DNA of 60,000 nucleotides. It comes from Membranipora membranacea. Lineage: Eukaryota > Bryozoa > Gymnolaemata > Cheilostomatida > Membraniporidae. Position 1 is the stretch's first letter; every line of letters starts with the position of its first letter. The stretch lies in contig OU612068.1 of the NCBI GenBank assembly GCA_914767715.1, forward strand, positions 14,882,001 through 14,942,000, given 5' to 3'. Positions 18,158 through 30,100 of the stretch are shown one piece after another. The translations under genes were made by a program, and so were the position numbers. The notes under the pieces were generated by a model that was given only the letters and a program-made list of their open reading frames with translations, did not search any database and was not told the DNA's origin.

Positions 18158-18405
18158 AGGAGGTGGCTCAGTTGGTTAGAGCGCCGGACTTCAACACGCA
18201 AGTGTTGAAGGTCGTGGGTTTGAATCCCACTGCAGTCCATCTTCTACTGGGGATTGGTTGGTCCCCCAGGTGTGCTCCGACCTGCCTGCAAACAGAGAGC
18301 AAATTGGCGCAGATATTGCGGCCTCGCCAATAAGGCAAAAATATTTCGCCGCCCATGCCTCGGGATGGGCGAGTGATATGACATCGGATTTTAATCAACC
18401 TTGTG
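18158..18405 (+). mobile_element. tRNA-derived SINE with near-intact head
   Basis: The head contains A-box-like TGGCTCAGTTGGTTAGAGC, an anticodon-arm-like hairpin (CTTCAACAC/GTGTTGAAG) and the B-box-like GGTTTGAATCCC. A tRNA-unrelated body of about 165 bp follows, with GACCTGCCTGCAAACAGAG and GCGCAGATATTGC. The body recurs at 12320-12450 on the minus strand. The acceptor ends do not pair properly and the sequence runs straight into the body, so I call it a SINE, not a tRNA. Confidence 0.85.
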
Positions 18406-19260
18406 ACTTTAGCAAACACCGTCTGCGCTTTGATTGAGGTCTCTAAGAGGTATTGTCAGTTATTCTAAGCTTTGCAACAATACCTACATTGAAACCATCA
18501 AATCTGTGATGAAAGAGCATCGAAACATCTGAAATTACATTACATTAATTTGTGTCAATATATATATATATAGAAAATAGGGAGTTGTCTTTACTCTCAT
18601 AATCATACAAGTCGCGCCCCTTCTACCCTGCTATGTGGCTAACAAGTTCTTCCATCAAACCTAGTTGTGGCAACCTTGACTTAAAAGAACATCACAGCAT
18701 AATAAACAGCAGGTCCGCTCAACAATGATACTCGGACCAATCATATTGCTATATATTGTGAAAATGGGTCACAGCCACTGCACAGTTCAAAAAGATTGAA
18801 ATCCTGATTGGCTAACAGATCTAAAAAGTGTACTTACTTTTACTCTAAAGTGTAGGTGAGCTGCTTTGCTCCATACACAATATTTGCGCTGTGATACACT
18901 GATAATGCACACTTATACCAAATTGGGGAATCCCCACAAATGGAATCTGCTGCCAATCATTCAGGTACGTGTGCATATGAGCCCAAGTCTACTCTTATCT
19001 ATATGTAGTGATATTGTTTAGGAAGCCCCTCCCCCCAAACTGCTTATGGGAAATAATTCGCTCTCAGCTATTCATTTAACCAGGGAGAATCCGGATTTAA
19101 CTACTACTCATCGTCTCATCACTGCGAGTAGACTTAGTATAGATAGTGGCGCAGTTGGTATAATAGTAGAAAGATATCAATTCTATTAATTACCAAGGAA
19201 CTTCATTGATATCACTGTATCCAGTCAACAAGTAATGAATGTAGACTATGATATATTATA
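18406..19260. other. Putative upstream region of the ARB2A-like gene
   Basis: Holds the inverted-repeat partner at 18600-18665 and otherwise AT-rich sequence. No core promoter motif is convincing. Confidence 0.35.
18600..18665 (-). repeat. Inverted-repeat partner B
   Basis: Reverse-complement counterpart of 17185-17250. The core matches, and the flanks diverge on both sides. Confidence 0.75.
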
Positions 19261-22200
19261 ATGGTAAATAAATCACGCAAACAGAAACAACATAAAATTA
19301 CAAGACGACGGAAAAATAAAAGAAGGAAACCAGCTCTCAATAGGTCAGACTCAACTGAAATTACCACTGCTTCCTCTACGGACCAGGGGATATGGGATCA
19401 CATTGCTGCAGTCAAGATGTTGAGGTCTGCTGCTGCTGCGGTGAGGAGTGGTTTTAATAAATATAAAAAGTTTCCGTTCAAGATGACTGGCATACTTCTA
19501 ACACTTCTAACATTATATCAATTTCTCAAATCAGCCATTTTTGGTAAGCAACAATCCACGAACGCCATAAAAGATATGGAGTCTGCAGATCCATCGAGTG
19601 AGCAGAGAAAACTCCTAGATACAGATGACTCACAGTTCCCCCGTGTAGAGGGTTGCAAAAATTGGCCCGATGAAGGTGAAAATAGAGACAAAAGTGAGTT
19701 TGTATGGAGTGGAAGCTTGATAAAATCTAGGATTGTTAGAAAGTGGTCTCAATCAGAAAAGACGCATATTATTGTACTACAATCAGGTACACATTAGGTT
19801 AACCTTGCCAAGCATAATCTATCTATTCTGTCTATCTATTCGGGAAATACACCATGTCTACTTTGATCTAAGAAGAAAAATGATGTGTAAACTTGTCATG
19901 GGATTTGTTTAATGACTCCTCCATCTTCATTTCATTCATCTTTGCCACACAAGTTGAAACGTAGTTCTGTGGTAACCATTTCATTTCAAGTTGCGGATTA
20001 TCATCGTTCAGCTACCAATTCCTTACAATTAGTACCTACACATCTAGAATGAAAAGATTTGATTTTTTAGCCAGCCAACCTAATTTAGCAATATTGAGGT
20101 TCTCATCTGTTTTGTTATCATTTATTAAATATTACTAAATAAAATGGTCTGTACTTTGAACTAGTACGTTATGATTATGTTTTATAGAGGAGGACCAAGA
20201 CATAAGTCAGCACCATGGAAATCCTTATGCTGGAACCTCGACGCAAGTACCCATAACTGCTGAACCACAGTCAAATGAACGTAATTATCAGTCTTCGGTT
20301 AGCATACCGAGCAATCAAGGAGCCAGCAGTGGTACTGAGCGAAACCAACCAACCCATCAGTCTACTGAAAATAGAGACAGAAGTGAGTTTGTATGGAGTG
20401 GAAGCTTGATAAAATCTAGGATTGTTAAAAAGTGGTCTCAATCAGAAAAGACGCATATTATTGTACTACAATCAGGTACACATTAGGTTAACCTTGCCAA
20501 GCATAATCTATCTATTCTATCTATCTATTCGGGAAATTCACCATGTCTACTTTGATCTAAGAAGAAAAATAATGTGTAAACATGTCATGGGATTTGTTTA
20601 ATGACTCCTCCATCTTCATTTCATTCATCTTTGCCACACAAGTTGAAACGTAGTTCTGTGGTAACCATTTCATTTCAAGTTGCGGATTATCATCGTTCAG
20701 CTACCAATTCCTTACAATAGTTCCTACACATTTAGAATGAAAAGATTTGATTTTTTAGCCAGCCAACCTAATTTAGCAATATTGAGGTTCTCATCTGTTT
20801 TGTTAGCAGCAGTTTGTCAGCACCATGGAGTTCCTTATGCTGGCACCTCGACGCAAGTACCCATAAATGCTGAACCACAGTCGCAGGGGTCAAATGAACG
20901 TCATTATCAGTCTTCGGTTAGCATACCGAGCAATCAAGGAGCCAGCAGTGGTATTGAGCGAAACCAACCAACCCATCAGTCTAAAAGCAACACAGTGGGA
21001 CCGACCAGCCAGGACCATGACAATTCTAATTCCTCTTACTCTGAGGAAAATTATGGAGCCAGCAACAGTCACAAGCAAACCGCACAGGAGATGCTGTGGG
21101 ACAGATGGAGATTAAAATATGTCTTTGATGAAATGAATCAAAGTAGTAAGTTTATTATCACCTATTACCTTTAAAAATGGAATTGATGAATATGCCTGCA
21201 AAATACCTGCTATACACCTACTATCGCTCTACATGCCTTTTACTATTTTCCTGTGTTGTAGAGGGAGTGCTCCGAGATGAACACGGGAACCGCTTTACTT
21301 TCAACTACTATGGCTCCGATATAGCTGCAAATCAAGAGCGCTATGAGGAGATAGGAAAGGTATCAACTTTATTATCGATAAACATCTTTCATTTGTGCTG
21401 ATTCCTTTGTCTTACATGGCAGTGGCTATTGTGAACTTGAGACCTGATCTAATATTTTGAGTGAGAGTAAACAACCGATTAATAATTGCAGATCAGTAGT
21501 TGTAATGTTTGACATCACCTAGGTGGTGTCACTAAGCCCTATTAAAACCAGTTTTTATGTGTTGTGATCCGTTCGGTACCTGTTCAGCCCTGACCCTTGT
21601 TGTAATAGTAGTATAATTACTGTCTTATGTATTATGTATAATACTGTTCTAATATTGCACACATGTGATAAGTATTTGAAAGATTTTTATCCATTTTTTA
21701 AGCTGACTGAGGAGATTGTCTATGAGCTTTTAGAAGAACGTGGTATGCTGCAGCGAAAATATCTTCATGGAAAGGTATCAATTACATTAGTCAAACTCAA
21801 GTTTTTACTGTATCGTCCCCCATGTATAGCCTGCTGCTACCTCTCATCTGATATAAGTGTTGCATTTGGGTATTTGATATAAATGCAGCCGGCGCCTGTA
21901 TAACAACAGTGTTAGCAAATGTGAACCAGATTCATATGTTTTTTCGCTTGGACTACTTTGTGGGAAAAAGTAATCAGTTTCCACTAGCTATCAGTATAAT
22001 GGCTAGAAGTTTCATTTTGCCGAGTTCTATTATCAGTGTTTGCTGATTATATTACCTACATTGGTTTTTGGGAATTCTAGTATGATGAAGGAATGCTAAT
22101 CAATATATAGTTTATAGTGGAAAGTACATTTTTATTGGCCTCGGTAAAAACCCATTTTGTGATAGTCATGGTTATTCCCCTTAATAATCAGTATGTAGCT

Positions 22201-25200
22201 CTCAAGATAAGAAACTGCTTTTTATTTACCAAAGATAAATTTTCAGTTAAGAGAATGGAAACTGCAAAGCTGTAGTGAAATAAGTGAAATACTAGTACTG
22301 ATGCATTTGTGACATTCATACAGTAACACAAATCAAATCTTGCTTGTCTGTGAAGACTGTGCATAATGTTCCGCTTAATATAACCATTATTGCTCAATCT
22401 CTCAGCATTTGAGTATGACTCCAGGCAAATCGATGTGAAAAACAATCATCAGAGGTTTGGCTTAGCAGCTTTTCTACAAGTGAATTGAGGGGAGGGGGAT
22501 TGAGAGAACACATCAACAAAATCTTGATCAAGAAGAGTAATCATTAGATAGATATATTCCTTTCCTAGCATTGAGCAGTTGAATGCTTCATTACAAAGTT
22601 TCTATGCCATAGAATCCAGCTATTCAGATCTGATCCACCGTCTTAGTTAATCAGGCTGACATGGTCCACATATAGTGCACATCCATTCTTATATACACTG
22701 CTTATCAGGTGAGCCTACTATACATACATTTCTTTTCTACATTTGTTCAGGAGACAGGAACTTTTATATTTGTGAGTAAAAACTATAAGTCCTGTGACAA
22801 GCTGCTGGTTCTAATCCACGGATCTGGGGCAGTAAGAGCTGGGCAATGGGCTAGGAGGTAAGTTAGTTATCATTGTTATTAATGGCTTTAATTGACATCC
22901 AAGAAACTCAGTTTGATAGGTTCATCTAGTTATTATATCACAAAATCCAACACGCCCTAATATCAAGTGAGATAATCCGATAAATCAGCCGTGATAAGTG
23001 CACACCAAGGTTCTTTCTAAGAGTTGGTTCTGAGCATCAGGAAAATGAATTAAAGTTTGCTGATGCTCAATTTTTTGGCTATGTTTATCGGTGCTTGTGC
23101 AGTGAACATTTTTCTATTGTTTTAGACTGATAATCAATGATAGCACAGAGAGTGGTACACAACTCCCATACATAGAGAGAGCACACAGCAATGGTTGGGC
23201 TGTACTCGTCATGAATACCAATGACAACTACTCATATGAGGTTAACCTTCTATTTGTATCTCATGCTTACCAAATGATACTCTAACTGATCTAGGCTGAT
23301 TTGACAAACTTGTAATGTTATAGAGTAGAATACCGGTTAACTTGTTGCTGGTTGTGATAGTACTTTGTTTCCAGGACAAAATACTTATTTAGAGGAGACC
23401 AGACAAAATTCTTCATTTTTGTCATTCTTGACACTGAACTTTATGATATCGTTGCTAATTCTTTTGTAGGGCCAAAGATCACCTACCGATCACGGTAACT
23501 ATGTTTGGGAGAAGTATGTTATGCCTACAAAAGCTACAGAGATAGCCATAGTAGCACACAGTGCTGGTGGTTCAGTGACCGCTTCTATGGTATCTAATTT
23601 CACTGATGACTTCATTAAGAGAGTGGTAGCTATTGCATTCACAGACTCATTTGGCTCCCCACAAGGACATAAAGCCAGAGAACATTTTGAGAAGGTATGG
23701 GCCACCCAAGCTGATAAACAACTTAGGGCATCCCTGAAAATCCCTTTTTATCTATGTAATACTAGGGAGAAAAGTCTGAGTCAGATCTCTGCACATCTGG
23801 CCACCCTACTCTACTCTGTACTGGGATACATAGATAATTTAAAGAATAAAGATTTAAGCTAGATGTGAATGACGGACGCAAATTTTTATATTGATGGCAC
23901 TGCATCACGAATGGTCAGTGAATATTTGTTGATTTTTGTCAACAATAATGAGTCAACAATCATGCTAATAATAAACATAAAATTAGTCTTGGGCCTCAAA
24001 TTTTGGGTCTTTTTATTTTAGGTGACCATTAACTGGGTGACGAGTATTAAGCCGGTTGGAACTGGTTTACCAGGGCGAGGGGTGAGATGCAAATCTGCTG
24101 GTACAACAAAGCATGAGGAGACTTCACATTATGCTATAGATGATATATTCCAATATTTTGATGAAAAGTTCAGGACAGGTGAGTATTGTCAACATCAGAA
24201 ACTTTTGCAGGCTGTCCTCTTACTAATCTGGAATGATGACATAAGATTGCAAAAGTCATCATAGTGTAGGACAGGAATATGCCTGAATATAAGTTGTATA
24301 CTACACAAAATAAATCATCACATGTGCTATGCCAGCGTTTTACACCTTTCTCTCTGACGGCCGCAAGACTTGAGAGTATACATAGATCAACCTTTAGGGT
24401 TATCCTCCCTGAATTTGAGTATGAGGAGCGATGTATAGCTTTACAATTACCTCAGCTAAATCATTTTATTTCCTCTCTTTTTTGTAAACATTTTAGTACT
24501 ATTTTAGATGATAAGTGCCACCCGTTACATCACAGGATTGTTTTTCTTCTCAAAACGCTTACAGATTTAGACCAAAACGTTGCCGAACAAACAAAGGGCA
24601 GTCAGGCTTTTTCAACTATTTTATGACTTTTTATAACAAAACATTTATGTATAAAACCTAACGTGAGAACTATCACCAGCATACAATTTTTATCATCTCT
24701 GCCAGGATAATGTATGTTCCTAAACATACATTCATAATCTACAAATCTGCCAAAAAATCAAATCTATCGGTCCTATTTATAGCTAAGAAGCAGAAACAAA
24801 CTGAGAATGCCAAAGAAACAAGAAAATCAGCTAGCACAGCAGGAGGGAGTAACATTGTTCGCCCTGGTAAGTAACTCTGTGTTAATGCCGATGATAGTTA
24901 GCTATCTGTCTGTCTTGCTCAGCATGCTCCACTCCAGATATGGTTTCATGCATAAACCTGCAGGCCTGCTCCCCATCTACTAGTAATTTAGCGACTTTAG
25001 AGAAGAATTACTTTTCAGTCACGAAAATAAACTGCCCTTAGTTTTGGCCCAGGTGTATTTGGTTGATCAAGGAGTTCAAGCGAGTTACGCTCAACCTGAT
25101 AAGTAACGGTTTAAGAAGACCGATGGAGTGGAGCATAATTCTTGTCTAAGCTCAAAGCTAATTTTACATCAACTATCAATGTGTTGGTCATCAGCATGGC

Positions 25201-25658
25201 TCACTTCTGCTGATACATGCTTATGTGTTTTACATTCCAGAACCTTGTCATCTTTTACATTGCCTTACACTACTTCTTGTAATCTCTGTTGGCACTCGGT
25301 GGCCGACACATTTGTGCTCCTAATAATGTCTTGTTTTCATTGGTTTGAAATCTCAATGCAGGAAATCTTAAGCATCAGGATCTTTGGTTGTTAAATTTTT
25401 ATTATCATAAAATAAGGTGATATAAAGTGAAAGTGACTTATTTTTGATTTTTTAGGCCAAGGCTACCCACACAATTCACAATCAAAAAGGAAGTCACTTT
25501 CACCAGACAGTCCCGTTCCCAACAAGCGTATTACTCCTACACCACCCTCAGATCCAGACTCTTCACAACCTGGCTTAACTGATCAGGGTAGAAAAGGGGG
25601 AAGACCCGGGCAACCTAAAAATCCTACTCGTCAGAAAACAAAGCAGACCTCATTCTAG
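19261..25658 (+). CDS. ARB2A: ARB2A (FAM172A)-like protein with N-terminal extension
   Basis: Eleven exons: 19261..19786, 20188..20475, 20807..21145, 21262..21359, 21703..21774, 22751..22857, 23126..23240, 23470..23694, 24022..24178, 24783..24866, 25456..25658. They sum to 2,214 nt (737 aa; human FAM172A 416). Exons 3-9 carry the Arb2 domain, an alpha/beta-hydrolase-like fold: EHGNRFTFNYY, LVLIHGSGAVRAGQWARR (about 459-476) and the nucleophile-elbow-like AHSAGG (Ser about 546), which is AHSYGG in human. Human FAM172A is linked to AGO2/CHD7 and alternative splicing; yeast Arb2 acts in heterochromatin. The extra N-terminus is very basic (KITRRRKNKRRK) and has one hydrophobic segment (about 75-95, GILLTLLTLYQFLK). 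The C-terminus is basic and disordered (KRKSLSPDSP). Exons 2 and 3 come from a tandem duplication. Confidence 0.85.
19681..20990 (+). repeat. ARB2A: Tandem duplication (unit about 689 bp) inside the ARB2A-like gene
   Basis: Sequence from 19681 reappears at 20370 with an offset of 689 bp. Later landmarks such as CAGCACCATGG (20208 and 20818) are offset by 610, so copy 2 lacks about 79 bp at its intron end. The junction (about 20364-20370) lies within coding sequence. Exon 2 (20188-20475) is therefore a hybrid: its first part is homologous to exon 3 and its last part to the end of exon 1. Both copies keep open frames and phase 1, so the protein carries the duplicated segment. Confidence 0.93.
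24279..24740 (+). mobile_element. LINE reverse-transcriptase C-terminal fragment in an intron
   Basis: The open frame 24279-24626 resembles the post-catalytic region of CR1/jockey-type reverse transcriptases: CQRFTPFSLTAARLESIH, then IALQLPQLNHFISSLF, then CHPLHHRI. It lies between exons 9 and 10 of the ARB2A-like gene, in the same orientation. No catalytic motif or 5' part is present. The right boundary is uncertain. Confidence 0.7.
25588..25593 (+). promoter_or_regulatory. Possible alternative splice donor within the ARB2A-like terminal exon
   Basis: GTAGAA at 25588 follows a Gln codon plus a single G, so splicing here would leave phase 1, exactly as all downstream cassette exons require. 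Using it would skip the stop at 25656-25658. The donor lacks the +5 G and is weak, which would suit regulated use. Confidence 0.4.
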
Positions 25659-26370
25659 ACACCACTGTCAATATGGAATAAGAACCATATCAGCCATTTT
25701 TAGCTATTATGAATTCTATTGATATTAAAATTTCTTAGCTCATGAGAGTTATTTTACCACATCTAACATCCTTCTCTCTAACTTCCCGATCTGACTGAAT
25801 ATAAGTAAAATGATCAGACCAATATAAGGCAAGTTTTAATCGCTCCGTTTAAAGTTGTTGTCTTGTGGTTCTCTTGAAAGGAAATTGAGTCGTTTTTCAT
25901 CTGGATTACTGCTGTTCTCTAGAATGACAATCACCAATCCTCTTTCTTTCATACATTTTCTCTTATTTGTATTAATTTGGACTGATTGACCTGCTCATGT
26001 TTAAACCTGACTAATAAAACCACAGCGCTGACATATGATTTGTTATCATTTGCAATAATGAGGTTGAAGTGCTCTCAAATTGATTCTCTGTATAAAAACA
26101 CTTGAGACATCAACGGAAGGGGAGTGGGATGTGCTCTTTTCCATTCAAGTCATAAACCCTACAGGCTGAAAACAATCAATTTTATGATTTTTCGTAGACT
26201 TAGTACAAGCGTCATCTGAACACAAAAATTAAAAAAGTAAGGCTGAATGACTGATATATAACTATGACCACCATATAAAGTGTATTAGAGAGCAGATTCA
26301 CTTCAAGCAGAATCAGAATTTTAGCTAATAAAAAAACAGGTTCAGGATCGATAATATCCTAATGTTGGAC
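25659..26370. other. 3' UTR or intron following the ARB2A-like short form
   Basis: An AATAAA-like signal lies near 26013 (ACTAATAAAACC) and could end the short transcript. No exon is recognised. If the long isoform exists, this stretch is intronic. Confidence 0.45.
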
Positions 26371-26816
26371 CATAGACTTAATAATAAACCTAGACAGGGG
26401 CAGGGCACTATATGGAGCATTAGCATTGAGGCACTGAGGCAGTTAATTGTGGGCAACGTAACGTCATCGGAAGGTGTAGGAGCAGTGATGCTATAATTGA
26501 TTAACTGTCCAAAATCCAGGTTTTGTTTGATAACTCGATCAATTTTGATCAGATTTTGAGTTTGAATGAAAATTACAATAGAGTTAGCAGCTTGTCCTGC
26601 ACAGTCTGATACCAATTTTAGGCAAGATGCTGCTGATTGTAAAGCACTTTTCAAATTCAAAATCCGATCAAAATTTATTGAGTTATGATTATGGACAGTA
26701 AATCCATGATAGCATCATTGCTTCTACACCTTCCAGTGACGTCACATTGCTCCACAATTAAGTGCCTCACTTCAGCTGTATATCGTGTCCTGTCTAGGTT
26801 TATTATTAAGTCTATG
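26371..26816. mobile_element. Non-autonomous foldback element with 8 bp target-site duplication (hAT-type MITE)
   Basis: Perfect 28 bp terminal inverted repeats lie at 26371-26398 and 26789-26816, beginning CATAGACTTAATAATAAACC. The element is flanked by the exact direct repeat TGTTGGAC at 26363-26370 and 26817-26824. The arms continue with lower similarity towards the centre. The size is 446 bp and there is no coding capacity. An 8 bp duplication is characteristic of hAT (also P) superfamilies; the superfamily is inferred. Confidence 0.9.
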
Positions 26817-27119
26817 TGTTGGACAGTTGACTGACTAAAAAAGGGGAGGCAACTTTATAAGTTGTTTTTTTCAAGCAGTTTTATCTCCTACATATAACAA
26901 GAAAATCTCTCACATCGTACCCCTCATATTATTTTGGGCCACACAGAATCTTTTTACAACCGAGCAAGGTGGAACCAAGACAACAGACTGCTCCCAACCT
27001 AGTGTGTGATCGGTGAGAAACTTTGACTGCCAGGTTTTTACTTGATCCTTGGCACATCAATTTGCTTCGTTACTCATCCTAGTAATAATATTATAATGAT
27101 ACCTGATTATTATTTCAAG

Positions 27120-30100
27120 GTGTTGAGCAGTATGAAACACAAAGCCAGAATTGCGAGTACGTATCCAGTGGAGCTAACGCCGAGGAGCGTAACCTAATTG
27201 ACTTGGATCCGGTCACACAACAAGCAGCTGGTACCGAATACAATAAAGGAGAGCAATCAGATGAGGACCAAAAACAGCAACAAGGTCTGAATGAAGTTGA
27301 ACAAGAATTTGATACATTTGCTGAAACTCGTTGTAGTGGTAAGCCTTATCAATTTTTTATGTGAATGTATCGTTTTAAACTACCTCGGCTACGGGTTACT
27401 CTTCAGCAGTGCTTCTTCTTAAACACGAGTCAATAGGGAAAATCAACCAGCTACTACTCCATCACCAACTGCAGAATAGTCATGTATGCTCCCGTGTTTA
27501 ACCCAACCTGCTTCAGGCACCGGTAATTCTAACCAAATTGACAAGAGACATCAGGACGACAAAAGCATGAAACCACTTTCTTCTAATAATTTTCCAATAC
27601 ACTCTCATATGCTGCTTTAAGATATTTAATTCTCTTTGAGACAAGTTCCCCTAAAGACTTAGAACCCACCATTCAGTTTGACAGTGCTGCACCGTATTGA
27701 AGATTAGAAAATCACTATCACATTATTACTACTGAGCTTGACAGTGTGTTAGTCACTTAACCATTCCTCTTCAAATGTTGTGACCATGAACATATAGATA
27801 GATACTGTTAAAATTTATATGTTCATGGTTGTGACCCAGGTATAAAAATAACGCCACTGGTCATATGAAGTCACCTATTCTCAACCATACACTGTTTCTT
27901 AAAAAAATCTAAATTTTTACCATTGGCGAACATGCCACCGAATTGATAAGTGGTGCTCGCCGAGAGGCGTATTCTTGTTCAATTTCTTTTCTAACAGTCG
28001 CTGCGCTGTGGTGAAGGTGCTAATGGTTATTCACATAGTTGGTTATTGTCTATCATCAGCAAAAGTTGAAACAAGTCCAATATATGAATAGATAGTTTCA
28101 GAATTAGTCATGGTCCATATTGCTATTAAAATAATTATATTTATCTAGAATATAATGGATGAACGCATGACATGTACAGCCCCACCCTTGCTTGTAAGAC
28201 AGCATTTCCCCTAAGAGTTACTTTACTGTAATATGACTGAATCCGTAGAATCCGTGAATCCGTAGATGACATTCTCTGTTGCTGATTACAGAGAAAGACA
28301 CCAGCAGCACAGAGCAGAAAGATATTGCAGCCATAGATGATGGCAAAGTTCGTACAGTGCAGCAAACTGGAGTTGAAGGTGACTTTCTTTGATCATCTGA
28401 ACTTGATAAATTCACTCTTCTTGCTGTATGATTCAAACATTTTTTTACACTTTGTATATCCCGGATTTATCCGTCCAGTAATAGTGCAGCTGAGCAATTC
28501 GCTGCTCATAAGTAATAATGTAAGAACTGTAAGTAATAAAGATGAAGAAGTGGTGGTATATGGGCATGAGAGTGATCCTGTGATGGGAAATCTATTCTCT
28601 GAGACCAGAGAACACGATCATCACTGGTGTTGTCATCCTCAGAAGCAGTTTCAAAATGTCAGTATTTTTTCGAAACAATAAAAAGTTATACATTATGCAT
28701 ACATAGCATTATGTAACCCTCCGTATTATTTTAGGCGTTACAAAGCCAAAAGAAGAAATATGCACAGAGAATAAACCAACACAGCTTGGTGATGGGGAGA
28801 CCAGTGCAACTGAAGGAGAAACAAATGCAAGAGTTGTGAAGTTGGCAGATATCAAATTGGAACAGCTCACATCAGAATCAGAGAGTGGAAGCACGCAACT
28901 TCAACAGCAAAAACTGGGTGACACCCAGACCCAGGCTCAAGGAGCTACAGTTTCAACTGCTGATAATGGTAAACAATAATATAGCAACATCTGCCACAAA
29001 GCCTACTACTTTGAAGTTGTGTTCTCCTGGCCTCTAAGGATATTTGACTCACTACCTGTTTCAGACACGGTGGACGGATTGTGAATGTAATTGCATGAAA
29101 TCTGATCCAATATATCTTGTGAATTTATGAAATAAAGGATGACAAGAAGAACACCACTGCAACATTGCATTGTAATAACATTTGTTCTAAAATATCCAGA
29201 TGGAAAGGGTCGTATTGGCAGTGGCAAAAGGGTCGGATCAAAAGAGATAGTAGGAGTACATGCCGCAATGGCTACAACAGGTAAATGGTTACTAAATAAC
29301 ACAATCTGCAAACATTTACCTTAGACTAGTTGAATATATAGGCGAATTGGACATACAAAAAGTCTACACTTTCAACTGTCTATGGTTGTTGGAGGGGCAG
29401 AACATTACATCATCTACGCCCTTGTATGCTGACAAGTGATGACTCGATGATTACCATCCTTACTCCAGGTACATATAGTACTTATATATATTTTTTCCAA
29501 TTCTTTATTACTGATTGCGCAAATGATTATTATCCCTTATTATCAGTGAGTGATACACCAAATCAAGAACTGAAGAGCTCTGATGCAACTGTTGGTGACA
29601 AAAATGAGGAGAGCCCCCAGGTTAATGAGGGTAGCGCACCAAAAGTGGAAGTTAAGACAGAAAGCGATGGAGTCAAATCCGAAATACAAAATGATGTAGG
29701 CAGAGACGAGGATGGTTATCCAAATAATGAAGTCGAGAGAGAGGGCGATACCGCTCAATCAGAAAGGCAAACCAGTGAACGAGGTGACTTTTCTTGATCC
29801 AATAAAATAACTGAGTCACTTTATGTATACATTATGGTTTCTGTCTTTTTACTTTGTTGCCATAAATTAGGGATCAATTAGGTCAGGGAGTTCCAGTTTT
29901 CAAACTCTTTGATTAGGTTACAGAAACACTTTAAAATAGTGCTATATTGCTGTGTTTACCATGATTAGTCACACCAAAGCGAAAGAGACAACTTCATCAA
30001 AATCTACAACTCTGGCATAATAGTTTATCAATATGGAATCGCTCCGAATATGCTTAAGAAAATTGTTTCAATAGTAATTATATGAATTTTTCCAACACTT

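Noticed and set aside
18159-18240. Possible functional tRNA gene
   Set aside because: A- and B-box-like motifs are present, but acceptor arms do not pair over seven bases and the sequence continues into a SINE body found again elsewhere.
28337-28681. 114-codon plus-strand open frame
   Set aside because: It begins inside a cassette exon in a different frame and runs through the intron. It is a shadow.
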